A stretch of 52,663 nucleotides of DNA from Clostridia bacterium (GCA_017407645.1 JAFQWE010000025.1:1-52663); one strand, 5' to 3'; positions 1 through 8,064 are shown, counted from the first letter of the stretch. Translations and numbers: made by a program. Notes: generated from the sequence alone by a model not told the origin.

Positions 1-237
1 ATGCTCAAAACAACGGTTATCACTTGTTTTAATGTGAAGTTTTTGCCGTGCAAAAGTGAAGTTGCTCATTTTATTCTCAGTGAAGTTTGGTCTGCAAGAC
101 CAAGTGAAGTTAAGTTTGCCCATCTTCGCCCAAGGCGAAACTTCACTGTCCATAGGATAACTTCACTATCAAAGATAACTTCTCTTACCCGTAAGGGTAA
201 ACTTAGTTGAGGCACCTTCCTTACGGAAGGCGCCTCA
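1..237. repeat. Array of short hairpins separated by GTGAAGTT / AACTTCAC boxes
   Basis: This is non-coding DNA made of small perfect hairpins spaced by a repeated octamer. GTGAAGTT occurs in direct orientation near 34, 56, 80 and 104, and its complement AACTTCAC near 139 and 159, so the block as a whole is a loose inverted repeat. The hairpins lie at 41-55 (TTTTGC/GCAAAA), 88-102 (TGGTCT/AGACCA), 125-139 (TTCGCC/GGCGAA), 167-177, 185-200 (TTACCC/GGGTAA) and 208-237 (13-bp stem with one mismatch). A 69-codon frame runs through it but shows no protein-like features. The last hairpin lies just past the stop of the minus-strand thioesterase gene and may end its transcript. It is probably an interspersed palindromic or MITE-type repeat; the left edge may lie outside the window. 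Confidence 0.6.
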
Positions 238-244
238 CCGAGCC

Positions 245-964
245 TTATTTTTTTATCTCTATCTTACACAAAAACATTGTGTCCTTATCTCTTAAACCTT
301 TGGCAAAGATTGTGTTGCCCTCTCGCTTGCAGTACAGGTCAATATTATCCCCTTGCTGAATTTCTTTGTGATAGTCAATCTGAAAATCATAAATTTCCTC
401 ATCACTGCCAAGCTCAATGCAGTTCATAACGTAAACTGCATACTTTGTGTTGTTAACGTGACCGTTGCAGTCAATATCACTGTAAGTGGGCGTAACGGTG
501 CAAGCTTTTTTCTCACAATCAAAGTCGTGTAAACGGGGAAGTCTGCCCTCATACGTTTTGTCGGTCAGGTATTCAACGCTTTCGGGATAGATGCCCTTTG
601 CCGCCACCAATTTGCGCTCATTACAGTCAACTGCCGCCCATTCAGACGAACCCCTTATAAGTGCTTCGCCTTGCTCATCAGTAACAGAATACTCACGCTG
701 AAATATAACTCGGTTTGGCTCAAGCGGCCAGGTGGAAACCTTGGCATAAGAATTTTTTTGGGGCATTTTTATCACTGAAAAGCGCACCCTTGTAACCATC
801 CACAGCAGATTTTTTTCAAGCATTTGTGCAAAACTGCAACCAAGCAAGGTGGCGTGGCCCCCTGCAACCTCTTGAAACAGGTCAAGAACGGCGGCAGGAT
901 GAATACGGCTGTTCATATCAAAGTCAGATGTGCGCAGGTAATAATCAACATTAAATCTGTTCAT
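245..964 (-). CDS. Acyl-ACP thioesterase (FatA/FatB-type, double hotdog)
   Basis: The 239-residue protein resembles bacterial acyl-ACP thioesterases, which release free fatty acids from acyl carrier protein in the cytoplasm. The N-terminal hotdog half carries the family-type start with RTSDFD followed by IHPAAVLDLFQEVAGGHA. The second half has the motif DIDCNGHVNN near residues 164-173, which in this family holds the catalytic Asn/His and substrate-binding residues. Length is normal for the bacterial form. The gene stands alone on the minus strand, with hairpin-rich DNA on both sides; the ATG at 964 is preceded by a GGAG-type ribosome site (complement of CTCC at 971-974). The exact chain length of the substrate cannot be read from the sequence. 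Confidence 0.85.
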   Translation of the reverse strand: MNRFNVDYYLRTSDFDMNSRIHPAAVLDLFQEVAGGHATLLGCSFAQMLEKNLLWMVTRVRFSVIKMPQKNSYAKVSTWPLEPNRVIFQREYSVTDEQGEALIRGSSEWAAVDCNERKLVAAKGIYPESVEYLTDKTYEGRLPRLHDFDCEKKACTVTPTYSDIDCNGHVNNTKYAVYVMNCIELGSDEEIYDFQIDYHKEIQQGDNIDLYCKREGNTIFAKGLRDKDTMFLCKIEIKK

Positions 965-982
965 TGTTTACTCCTTTACTTG

Positions 983-1128
983 CGTTGCCACAGGCAACGT
1001 ACGGATAACTTATTGTATCATAAACACAAAGTGTTTTGATATAATTGTCCATGTTTTACGGTTGCCACGAATAGTGGCGAGTAAAACGGACATAGAATTT
1101 GTATAATATCAGCTTTTGCTGATATTAT
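983..1128. repeat. Cluster of four hairpins upstream of the thioesterase gene
   Basis: The intergenic DNA between the divergent thioesterase and DeoR genes holds consecutive palindromes: 983-999 (CGTTGCC/GGCAACG), 1016-1041 (AAACAC/GTGTTT extended by TATCA/TGATA with one bulge), 1046-1092 (a long interrupted stem, TGTCC..GTTTTAC..GCCAC pairing with GTGGC..GTAAAAC..GGACA) and 1103-1128 (a perfect 11-bp stem, loop TTTT). Such density is unlikely for an ordinary promoter region. It looks like an interspersed repeat, possibly transcribed as the leader of the thioesterase mRNA. I see no clear relation to the array at 1-237 beyond the general style. Confidence 0.5.
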
Positions 1129-1195
1129 ATCATAAAAGATAAAAATTACAACAAAAATGAATTTTAACATATAACCTGCAGTAAAAAGCATCTTC

Positions 1196-1224
1196 TTGAC
1201 AAATTTTTAGGCTTATGGCATACT
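1196..1224 (+). promoter_or_regulatory. Sigma-A-type promoter of the DeoR regulator gene
   Basis: TTGACA (1196-1201), a 17-bp spacer and CATACT (1219-1224) form a good -35/-10 pair about 40 bp upstream of the DeoR-family start codon. Confidence 0.6.
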
Positions 1225-1229
1225 AATTA

Positions 1230-1251
1230 TGACAACATTTTGACAACATTT
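1230..1251 (+). promoter_or_regulatory. Tandem TGACAACATTT repeat, candidate DeoR operator
   Basis: TGACAACATTT occurs twice in direct tandem (1230-1240 and 1241-1251), just downstream of the promoter and upstream of the ribosome site. The decamer ATTTTGACAA at 1237-1246 recurs exactly at 2089-2098, inside the promoter of the next operon. This suggests one regulator acting at both sites; the DeoR protein encoded in between is the obvious candidate. No binding data are available. Confidence 0.4.
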
Positions 1252-1263
1252 AGGGGGATGACT

Positions 1264-2022
1264 GTGAAGCTTGAACGAAGAAGTCAAATCACCGATTTAA
1301 TAAAACAACAGCGTACGGTAAAAAACGAAGAGCTTATGTCACGCTTCGGCATATCTATCGAGACAGTTCGTCGCGACTTGGATTATCTTGAGCAGCAGGG
1401 AGTTTTGCGTAAGGTTTACGGCGGCGCGGTAGTCAATCTTTCCCTTAATTCCGAGCCCGAATATGCCAGTCGCTCACAGATTCATTTTCAACAAAAGGAC
1501 GCTATCGCGAAAGAGGCGGCAAGGCTGATAAAAGCAGGGGATACCGTCTATCTTGGCGTAGGCACAACGGTGCAGGCAATGGTGCAGTATATGCACAATA
1601 TCGGCCCAATAACCGTCTTTACCAATGCAATGCGTACCGCAGTGGAATTAAGCGAAATTCCCGATTGCACGGTGGTCCTTCCGGGCGGCACACTTCGTCC
1701 AAAAGAGTTGACCTTGTCAGGCTTCCCCTCTGAAGAAAATCTGACCCACTTTAATTTTGATAAAGCTTTTATCGGAATCGGCGGCATAACTGAAGAGGGT
1801 ATTACCGATTTCCACATTGGCGAGGCACAGCTTCACCGTCAGGCAATACTTAATGCGCGTCAGTCAATTGCGTTGGCTGATTCAAGCAAAATCGGTGTGC
1901 GGGCAATGAATAACGTTTGCAAAACAGATCAAATCAGTGTGGTTATTACCGATAACGATGCCCATAAGCCCTCTGTAAAAGCCATTCAAAAGGCGGGCGC
2001 TCAAGTAATAATAGCAAAGTAA
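1264..2022 (+). CDS. DeoR/GlpR-family transcriptional regulator
   Basis: The 252-residue protein has the DeoR layout: an N-terminal winged helix-turn-helix (about residues 5-57, with ISIETVRRDLDYLEQQG as the recognition part) and a C-terminal DeoRC sensor domain that binds a phosphorylated sugar-type ligand in the family. Typical sensor motifs are seen, such as GVGTTV, FTNAM, LPGG and the ALADSSKIG stretch. The GTG at 1264 is chosen because the ribosome site TAGGGGG (1251-1257) lies 6 bases before it; the ATG at 1258 would have no spacing. It precedes the redox operon but is separated from it by a terminator and a new promoter, so it is probably a local regulator of that operon. The effector is unknown. 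Confidence 0.85.
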   Translation: MKLERRSQITDLIKQQRTVKNEELMSRFGISIETVRRDLDYLEQQGVLRKVYGGAVVNLSLNSEPEYASRSQIHFQQKDAIAKEAARLIKAGDTVYLGVGTTVQAMVQYMHNIGPITVFTNAMRTAVELSEIPDCTVVLPGGTLRPKELTLSGFPSEENLTHFNFDKAFIGIGGITEEGITDFHIGEAQLHRQAILNARQSIALADSSKIGVRAMNNVCKTDQISVVITDNDAHKPSVKAIQKAGAQVIIAK

Positions 2023-2027
2023 AAAAT

Positions 2028-2057
2028 CACCCATCTTTAGATGGGTGTTAATTTTTT
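2028..2057 (+). terminator. Rho-independent terminator after the DeoR gene
   Basis: CACCCATC (2028-2035), loop TTTA and GATGGGTG (2040-2047) form a perfect 8-bp stem followed by TTAATTTTTTT. Confidence 0.8.
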
Positions 2058-2080
2058 TATTACTAAATTTTGAAAAACTC

Positions 2081-2109
2081 TTGCAAATATTTTGACAATA
2101 TGTTATACT
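2081..2109 (+). promoter_or_regulatory. Promoter of the GlpA-like operon with embedded operator candidate
   Basis: TTGCAA (2081-2086), a 17-bp spacer and TATACT (2104-2109). The spacer contains ATTTTGACAA (2089-2098), the same decamer as in the tandem repeat upstream of the DeoR gene, in a position where a bound repressor would block RNA polymerase. Confidence 0.6.
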
Positions 2110-2151
2110 GTGGCGGTAATAAAGCAATTTGCTAAAGAAAGGTGTATCATT

Positions 2152-3591
2152 ATGCTGAAAACAGATGTAGTTGTGATTGGTGCAGGTGCTGTCGGTTGTG
2201 CCGTAGCCCGCGAACTTTCCAAGTACGAAGTAGACGTTATCGTGGTGGAAAAGAACGAGGATGTGGGCGGTGACGCCTCCAAGTCCAACAGTGCCATCAT
2301 CCACACAGGTTACGATGCTGCTCCCGACACGTTAGAGTCACAGTTGGTAGTAGCCGCTAATCCTATGTATGATGAATTGTGCGCCGATTTGGACATTCCT
2401 TTTAAGCGCATCGGCGCTATTTTGCCTGCCATAACCGACGAGCAGTTTGAACAACTGCCTGCTATTAAAGAAAAGGCATTTCGCAACCGCGTTTATGACG
2501 TTGAGTATAAAAGCGGTGCAGAACTTTTAGAGATGGAGCCTGAGCTTAACCCTGCAGTCAAGGGCGGCTTGTGGATTCCCCGTGAAAGTATCATTGACCC
2601 CTTCATTTTGGTTCAGGCTTATGCAGAAAACGCTTATGCCAACGGCGTGCGCTTTTTGCTTAACTCTAAGGTAGAGGGCATTACTACCGAAAACGGCAAG
2701 ATTAAAACTGTAAAAACCTCAACTGAAGAGATAGAGACTACATACGTTATTAACTGTGCAGGTCTTTACTGTGACGAGGTTGCCGAAATGGTTGGCAAAG
2801 CAGAGTACAAGGTTGTTGCCCGTAAGGGTCAGTTCTTCATTTTGGATAAAAATACCTCTTGTCAGGTTGAGCACATTGTTCTTCCCATTCCCACCAAGAT
2901 TACCAAGGGCAAGCTGATGTGCCCCACTATCCACGGCAATATGCTTGTTGGCCCCACCGCCGAGGATCAGGATTCCAAGCTTGACAAATCCACCTCTGCA
3001 GAGGGTCTTGCAAGCATTACAACTGACGTTCGTAATCTTATTCCCAACGTTAACGTTCGCGATACTATCACTCAGTATTCAGGACTTCGCCCCAACCGCA
3101 ATCCCGAGGGACTTAATTTCGATATCTGGGACGATTTAGAGGGCTACGTTAACCTGTCGGGCGTTCGTTCAACAGGTCTTACACTGTCACTTTCAATGGG
3201 AACCTTCGTCGTACAACAGTTGCTTGCACGTGGCGCAGACTGGAAACGCAAGGAAAACTTTATCAAAAAGCGTAAAGGTATTGTAAAATTCAGCGAGTGT
3301 ACTCGCGAAGAGCAAGACGAGCTTGTTAAGCAGAATCCCTTGTACGGCAACGTTATTTGCCGTTGCGAAACCATTACCGAGGCAGAAATTCTTGATGCTA
3401 TTCATCGTCCTCTGGGTGCCAGAAGTGTTGATGCCGTCAAGCGTCGCGTTCGCGCAGGTATGGGACGTTGTCAGGGTGGCTTCTGCGGTCCAAAGGTTAT
3501 TGAAATTCTTGCACGCGAGCTTGGTTGCTCACCTGCTGATATAAACAAGAATAACGACGGTTCTAATATGGTAACCGGCTTTACACGATAA
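2152..3591 (+). CDS. FAD-dependent oxidoreductase, GlpA-like (glycerol-3-phosphate dehydrogenase family)
   Basis: The 479-residue protein is a DAO-fold flavoprotein like the catalytic subunit of anaerobic glycerol-3-phosphate dehydrogenase. The FAD-binding motif VIGAGAVGCAVAREL lies at residues 8-22. The C-terminal part holds a BFD-like [2Fe-2S] domain with Cys403, Cys405, Cys440 and Cys445 (CRC ... CQGGFC). It opens an operon with a second flavoprotein and a DUF1667 protein; this trio recurs in anaerobes and is usually assigned to glycerol-3-phosphate oxidation. No glpK or glpF is seen nearby, so the true substrate may be another 2-hydroxy acid or polyol phosphate. The ATG at 2152 has an AAAGGTG ribosome site; the frame is open further upstream but has no such signal. 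Confidence 0.82.
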   Translation: MLKTDVVVIGAGAVGCAVARELSKYEVDVIVVEKNEDVGGDASKSNSAIIHTGYDAAPDTLESQLVVAANPMYDELCADLDIPFKRIGAILPAITDEQFEQLPAIKEKAFRNRVYDVEYKSGAELLEMEPELNPAVKGGLWIPRESIIDPFILVQAYAENAYANGVRFLLNSKVEGITTENGKIKTVKTSTEEIETTYVINCAGLYCDEVAEMVGKAEYKVVARKGQFFILDKNTSCQVEHIVLPIPTKITKGKLMCPTIHGNMLVGPTAEDQDSKLDKSTSAEGLASITTDVRNLIPNVNVRDTITQYSGLRPNRNPEGLNFDIWDDLEGYVNLSGVRSTGLTLSLSMGTFVVQQLLARGADWKRKENFIKKRKGIVKFSECTREEQDELVKQNPLYGNVICRCETITEAEILDAIHRPLGARSVDAVKRRVRAGMGRCQGGFCGPKVIEILARELGCSPADINKNNDGSNMVTGFTR

Positions 3592-3603
3592 GGGGTGTAA
3601 CAT

Positions 3604-4863
3604 ATGTATAACGTAAATTGTGACGTAGCAATTATTGGCGGCGGCCCTGCAGGATTGGCAGCAGCCATCGCCGCTAAAAAAGAGGGCGCCGAAAAGGTGC
3701 TTGTGTTAGAGCGCGATAATGCCCCCGGCGGCATTTTGCAGCAGTGTATCCATCCGGGATTCGGTCTTACCCGTTTTAAAGCAGAACTTACCGGCCCCGA
3801 ATATTACGGCCGTTTTGTTGACGAGGCCAAAGAGGTTGGCGTTGAGTATATGCTTGACACAATGGTGCTTGAGGTATGCAACGAAACCAACGAGGTTGTT
3901 TGCACAAGCAGCCGTTACGGTCTTACCTGTGTAAAGGCAAAAAGCATTGTTCTTGCAATGGGTTGCCGCGAGCGTACTCGCGCAGGTATTATGGTGCCGG
4001 GTACCCGTCCTGCAGGCGTATATACCGCAGGCGCCGCACAGCGTCTTGTTAACCGCCAAAATATTATGGTTGGTAAAAAGGTGGTTATTCTTGGCTCAGG
4101 CGATATCGGTATGATTATGGCTCGCCGTATGACCTTAGAGGGTGCACAGGTGGTTATGGTTGTTGAACTGATGGATTATCTTGCAGGCCTTACCCGTAAC
4201 CGCGTTCAGTGTCTTGACGATTTCGGTATTCCTCTTAAGCTTGCTCACACCATCACTCGCATTGAGGGTAATGAGCGTGTGACAGGCGTATGGGTTGCTC
4301 CCGTTGACGATAAAAAGCAGCCTATTGCCGATAAAGCAGAGTTTGTTGAATGTGATACCGTGCTTTTCTCTGTTGGTTTGCTTCCCGAAAACGAGCTTAC
4401 CCGCAAAGCAGGTATTGCTATCGACCCCGTTACCAACGGTCCTGCAGTTAATCAGTATATGCAGACCTCTGCACCATCTGTTTTTGCTTGCGGCAACGTT
4501 GTTCACGTTAACGACCTTGTTGATAACGTTAGTGAAGAGAGCGAGCGTGCAGGTAAGTATGCCGCACGCTATGCAATGGGCAAGCTTGACGGTGAAAAGA
4601 AGATTGTAAAATGTGTAACAGGCCGTAACGTTCGCTATCTATGCCCGCAAACTATTGAAGCTAATGAGGTTGACGGTAAAGTTACCCTCTATTTCAGAGT
4701 GCTTCAGCCCGAAGAAAACGTTCGTCTTGTAGCCCGTTGCGGCGATACCCAGCTTGCAAAGTGCAAGGAATTCCGCGTTAATCCGGGTGAAATGTGTCAT
4801 TTGACGGTAGCCACCAAGGATATTGACGGCGACGTCACCGTAGACGTAGTTAAGGAGGACTGA
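3604..4863 (+). CDS. NAD(P)/FAD-dependent oxidoreductase, partner of the GlpA-like protein
   Basis: The 419-residue pyridine-nucleotide-disulfide-type flavoprotein has two Rossmann dinucleotide motifs: IIGGGPAGLAAA at about residues 10-21 for FAD and VILGSGDIGMIMA near residue 162 for NAD(P)H. It also carries the second FAD motif (PSVFACGNV near 297). A GGILQQCIHPGFG segment follows the first motif, where thioredoxin-reductase relatives place a flavin-proximal loop. It starts 12 bases after the GlpA-like gene with an AAGGGGTG ribosome site and is followed 4 bases later by the DUF1667 gene. It probably passes electrons between the GlpA-like dehydrogenase and NAD(P) or another carrier; the direction is an inference. 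Confidence 0.8.
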   Translation: MYNVNCDVAIIGGGPAGLAAAIAAKKEGAEKVLVLERDNAPGGILQQCIHPGFGLTRFKAELTGPEYYGRFVDEAKEVGVEYMLDTMVLEVCNETNEVVCTSSRYGLTCVKAKSIVLAMGCRERTRAGIMVPGTRPAGVYTAGAAQRLVNRQNIMVGKKVVILGSGDIGMIMARRMTLEGAQVVMVVELMDYLAGLTRNRVQCLDDFGIPLKLAHTITRIEGNERVTGVWVAPVDDKKQPIADKAEFVECDTVLFSVGLLPENELTRKAGIAIDPVTNGPAVNQYMQTSAPSVFACGNVVHVNDLVDNVSEESERAGKYAARYAMGKLDGEKKIVKCVTGRNVRYLCPQTIEANEVDGKVTLYFRVLQPEENVRLVARCGDTQLAKCKEFRVNPGEMCHLTVATKDIDGDVTVDVVKED

Positions 4864-4867
4864 TACT

Positions 4868-5230
4868 ATGAAGAAGGAAATTATTTGTACAGTTTGCCCC
4901 CGTGGCTGTCATATTATGGTTGAGGGAGCAGGGGATACTGTTTCATCAGTTGAGGGATACGCTTGCAAGCGTGGTTTGGAATATGCCAGTGCAGAATTTG
5001 CTCACCCCGTTCGTATTCTTACCACTACAGTAAAGGTTACAGGTGCACAGGAAAGCTTGCTCCCCGTTCGTTCGAATAATCCAATTCCCAAAGAGAAGCT
5101 CTTTGAATGTATGGACGTTATCCGTGCAATTGAAGTTAAAGCACCCGTTAATTGCTATGACGTTATCGTTGCCGATATTTGCGGTACAGGTGTAAATATT
5201 GTTTCCACCAAAACGGTGGAGGCTGAATAA
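4868..5230 (+). CDS. DUF1667 domain protein with four-cysteine cluster motif
   Basis: The 120-residue protein has an N-terminal cysteine pattern, Cys7-x2-Cys10-x3-Cys14 and Cys33 (CTVCPRGC ... YACKRG), suited to binding an iron-sulfur cluster. The rest matches the DUF1667 layout with a conserved RILTTTVKV strand and PVRSNNPIPKEKLFECM. DUF1667 genes typically sit beside the GlpA-like and NAD(P)/FAD oxidoreductase pair, as here, so it is probably an electron-transfer subunit of that complex. A fifth and sixth Cys (CMD, ADICGTG) lie toward the C-terminus. The 74 bases that follow it hold no terminator, so the downstream genes may be co-transcribed. Confidence 0.85.
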   Translation: MKKEIICTVCPRGCHIMVEGAGDTVSSVEGYACKRGLEYASAEFAHPVRILTTTVKVTGAQESLLPVRSNNPIPKEKLFECMDVIRAIEVKAPVNCYDVIVADICGTGVNIVSTKTVEAE

Positions 5231-5304
5231 AGATATTTTATCGGCTATTTAGGGCAGAAGCCTTAAGCAGATAACTTTTTGATAGGTAAAATAGGGTGGT
5301 TCTT

Positions 5305-6795
5305 ATGAAAAAGCGTATTTTAGTACTTGAATTTCATCAGGAAACCAATACTTTTAACCCCGTTGTCACTCAACTGCAAGATTTTAACTCAGGGCTTGCA
5401 CCTGAGAGTGAAGAAGCTTTTGAATCCCATATGAGCATACGCAGTGCCCTCAGAGGAGCTGCGGATGCTCTCCGTCAGATTGATGCAGAGCTTATTCCTA
5501 CTGTGTTTTTGTTTGGAACGTCGGGCGGCAGAGTTGCTGATGAGGTTTTGCGGTACTTGTTGCAACGGATGACCGAATATGCTGAAAACAATCAGTTTGA
5601 CGGCATATATGCTTCGTTGCACGGTGCCACCTGTTCTGAAACTGAAGATGACGCTTGCGGTGTGCTTCTTGCTCAACTGCGCAAGCTGGCAGGGGATAAG
5701 CCCATTGCCGCATCCTTTGATTTGCATGCCAACGTTACAGAAAAAATGCTAAAAAATGCAGACGTTGTTTGCGGTTATCAAACCTATCCCCACCGAGACC
5801 ATTACGAAACGGGTTATCGTGCAGGTAGTTTGCTTGCAAAATTGCTAAGTGGTGAAAAACTGCATTTGGCAACGGCAAGCATACCAATGCTTATTCCACC
5901 TGCAGGCTATGACTCTGATAACGGCCCTTTCAGTGAGTTGCTTAATTTGGGCAAAAACTTGGTTGAACAGGGCAAATTGATGGATTTTACAGTATTTCCC
6001 GTTCAGCCTTGGTTGGATATATCCGAGTTGGCAAGCCGTGTAATAACTATTGCAAGGAATTCTGACTGTGCAATAGAATCGGCTGACCTTCTTGCTAAAG
6101 GTCTTGCTGATATAAGGGATGCTGTTCAACCCGATTTGCTGACGGTGGATGAAATAATTGATATTGCCGAAGCCAACGACACAGGCAAGCCGGTGATTTT
6201 ATCGGAGTTTGCCGATTCTCCCAACGGGGGTTGTGCCGGTGACAGTCCTGCAGTCGCGTTAAGACTTAAGGAACGGGGCAGCTCACTTCGTGCCGCATTG
6301 TTTGTGCGTGACCCCGAAGCCGTTGAATATGCTTTTCGTTTAGGTGTGGGTGGCACAGGATTCTTTAGTGTTGGCGCGAAAATCACACCAAATACGCCCG
6401 GTCCGTTGCTTGCAGAAGGCAAGGTATGTTCTTTGCATGACGGTCAATTTATATATGAAGGGCCTGCAAGCAGAGGCGGTCAGGGTAATATCGGTCGTTC
6501 AGCAGTGGTGCGTTTTGGAAAAATCGATATTTTGTTGTGCAGCCTTACTTCTAATTCAGGCGACCCACAGAATTTTAGACATTTTGGTATTGAGCCGTCC
6601 TTATACGATTTAATAGTGGTTAAGGCCAACACCTCATTCCGCTTACCATACGGCAAAATCAGTCCGCTGATTTACTCAGCCGATACCTTTGGCGCAGGCG
6701 CCGCTAATCTTAAAAAGTTGTATTGGAGCAAGCTGCCCGATGGATTATATCCATTTGTTGACGATATTGTTCCAACCGAATCTAAAATTTATTAA
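5305..6795 (+). CDS. M81-family metallopeptidase (MlrC/microcystinase-like)
   Basis: The 496-residue protein matches the MlrC/M81 family of zinc hydrolases acting on small peptides or amide bonds. Family marks are FHQETNTFNP at residues 10-19, SFDLHANVT (Asp and His metal ligands) near 140 and YPHRDHYETG (His ligands) near 165. The C-terminal domain carries VGGTGFFSVGAKI and the GGQGNIGRSAVVRFG-type region. The ATG at 5305 is favoured by AGGGTGG (5293-5299) just upstream; a GTG at 5296 would overlap that signal. The gene lies in the presumed operon between the redox trio and the CofE-like gene. The physiological substrate is unknown; microcystin is not implied. Confidence 0.85.
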   Translation: MKKRILVLEFHQETNTFNPVVTQLQDFNSGLAPESEEAFESHMSIRSALRGAADALRQIDAELIPTVFLFGTSGGRVADEVLRYLLQRMTEYAENNQFDGIYASLHGATCSETEDDACGVLLAQLRKLAGDKPIAASFDLHANVTEKMLKNADVVCGYQTYPHRDHYETGYRAGSLLAKLLSGEKLHLATASIPMLIPPAGYDSDNGPFSELLNLGKNLVEQGKLMDFTVFPVQPWLDISELASRVITIARNSDCAIESADLLAKGLADIRDAVQPDLLTVDEIIDIAEANDTGKPVILSEFADSPNGGCAGDSPAVALRLKERGSSLRAALFVRDPEAVEYAFRLGVGGTGFFSVGAKITPNTPGPLLAEGKVCSLHDGQFIYEGPASRGGQGNIGRSAVVRFGKIDILLCSLTSNSGDPQNFRHFGIEPSLYDLIVVKANTSFRLPYGKISPLIYSADTFGAGAANLKKLYWSKLPDGLYPFVDDIVPTESKIY

Positions 6796-6813
6796 ACACA
6801 AGGAAGTGCTTTT

Positions 6814-8010
6814 ATGAGTCGTATGATAGGAACTGTTTCCCGTGGTCTTCGCGCTCCCATTATTAACGGCAAGGACGATTTGCCAAAAATCGTTGTTGAC
6901 TGTGTAATGCAGGCGGTAGAAAACGGAGATTTTGAGGTGCGCAATCGCGATATTCTTGCTATTACAGAGTCTATCGTTGCCCGTACTCAAAACAATTTTG
7001 TAACAGTTGACGATATTGCTACCGATGTTCGCAATAAATTTGGCGGCGGTACAATCGGTGTAATTTTTCCCATTCTCAGCCGCAACCGTTTTTCTGTTTG
7101 CCTTAAAGGTATTGCTAAAGGTTGCGAAAAGATTGTGCTTATGCTTAGTTACCCCGGTGACGAGGTGGGTAACAATCTTGTAAGCCCCGACACTTTGGAT
7201 GCATCGGGCGTTAATCCCTATAGCGACGTGCTTGATATTAAGCAGTACCGTGAGGCATTCGGTTACGAAAAGCACCCCTTTACCGGAATGGATTACGTTG
7301 CTTTTTATGAAGAACTGATTCGCGGTTGCGGTACCGATGTTGAATTTGTATTTGCAAACGACCCACGCGCAATTTTAAAGTATACCAAAAAGGTGCTTAA
7401 CTGCGATATTCACACCCGCCAGCGCACTCGCAAGATTTTGCGCAATGCAGGTGCCGAGATAGTTTTCGGTATGGATGAGATAATGAGCGAGCCTATCGGT
7501 GACAGCGGATATAATTCTCGTTACGGACTGCTTGGCTCTAACAAATCTACCGAAGAAAAGGTTAAACTTTTCCCCCGTGACTGTCAGGATATGGTGGAAG
7601 ATATTCAACAACGTTTGCTTGACAAAACAGGCAAATTGGTTGAAGTTATGGTATACGGTGACGGCGCATTTAAAGACCCCGTAGGTAAAATTTGGGAGCT
7701 TGCAGACCCCGTTGTTTCACCGGCTTATACCATCGGTTTGGAGGGCACGCCCAACGAACTTAAACTTAAATACTTGGCAGATAACGACTTTGTAGGCCTA
7801 TCGGGTGAGGCTCTTAAAGAGGCTATAAAGACCCGAATTTTGCAAAAGGATAATTCCCGACCCGTTGACGCTATGGTGTCGCAGGGTACCACACCCCGCC
7901 GATTGACCGATTTGATTGGCTCTCTGTGTGACTTGACCTCAGGCTCAGGTGATAAGGGTACACCCTTTGTGTATATTCAAGGCTATTTTGATAACTATAC
8001 TGCAGAATAA
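6814..8010 (+). CDS. Coenzyme F420-0:L-glutamate ligase-like protein (CofE/FbiB-N family)
   Basis: The 398-residue protein resembles CofE-type F420-0:gamma-glutamyl ligases in its ITESIVARTQNN region (CofE SExxVSxAQGR-like), RNRFSVCLKGIAKG and the acidic DSGYNSRYGLLGSNKS region. Canonical CofE is about 250 residues, so this is a long variant with extra sequence in its middle and C-terminal parts. Clostridia of this kind are not known to make F420 and no other F420 gene is in the window. It more likely joins glutamate or a related amino acid to a different acid. It is the last gene of the operon, 18 bases after the M81 gene, and is followed by a strong terminator. Confidence 0.75.
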   Translation: MSRMIGTVSRGLRAPIINGKDDLPKIVVDCVMQAVENGDFEVRNRDILAITESIVARTQNNFVTVDDIATDVRNKFGGGTIGVIFPILSRNRFSVCLKGIAKGCEKIVLMLSYPGDEVGNNLVSPDTLDASGVNPYSDVLDIKQYREAFGYEKHPFTGMDYVAFYEELIRGCGTDVEFVFANDPRAILKYTKKVLNCDIHTRQRTRKILRNAGAEIVFGMDEIMSEPIGDSGYNSRYGLLGSNKSTEEKVKLFPRDCQDMVEDIQQRLLDKTGKLVEVMVYGDGAFKDPVGKIWELADPVVSPAYTIGLEGTPNELKLKYLADNDFVGLSGEALKEAIKTRILQKDNSRPVDAMVSQGTTPRRLTDLIGSLCDLTSGSGDKGTPFVYIQGYFDNYTAE

Positions 8011-8017
8011 TACCAAT

Positions 8018-8053
8018 AAAAAACGCTCAGGAGTTTTCACTCCTGAGCGTTTT
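8018..8053. terminator. Bidirectional terminator between the CofE-like and SDR genes
   Basis: AAAACGCTCAGGAG pairs with CTCCTGAGCGTTTT around a TTTTCA loop. A and T tracts flank the stem so that it can end transcription from both converging operons. Confidence 0.85.
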
Positions 8054-8064
8054 AACTTGTTTAA

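Noticed and set aside
1..210. Open frame of 69 codons at the window start
   Set aside because: It lies wholly in the hairpin/octamer array and its product reflects the repeats; no ribosome site is visible.
1..237. CRISPR array
   Set aside because: The repeated unit is only 8 bases, changes orientation, and the intervening parts are hairpins of uneven length; no cas genes are present.
6814..8010. True F420 biosynthesis
   Set aside because: Only one CofE-like gene is seen, it is longer than CofE, and no other F420 gene occurs in the window; reported as a homologue only.
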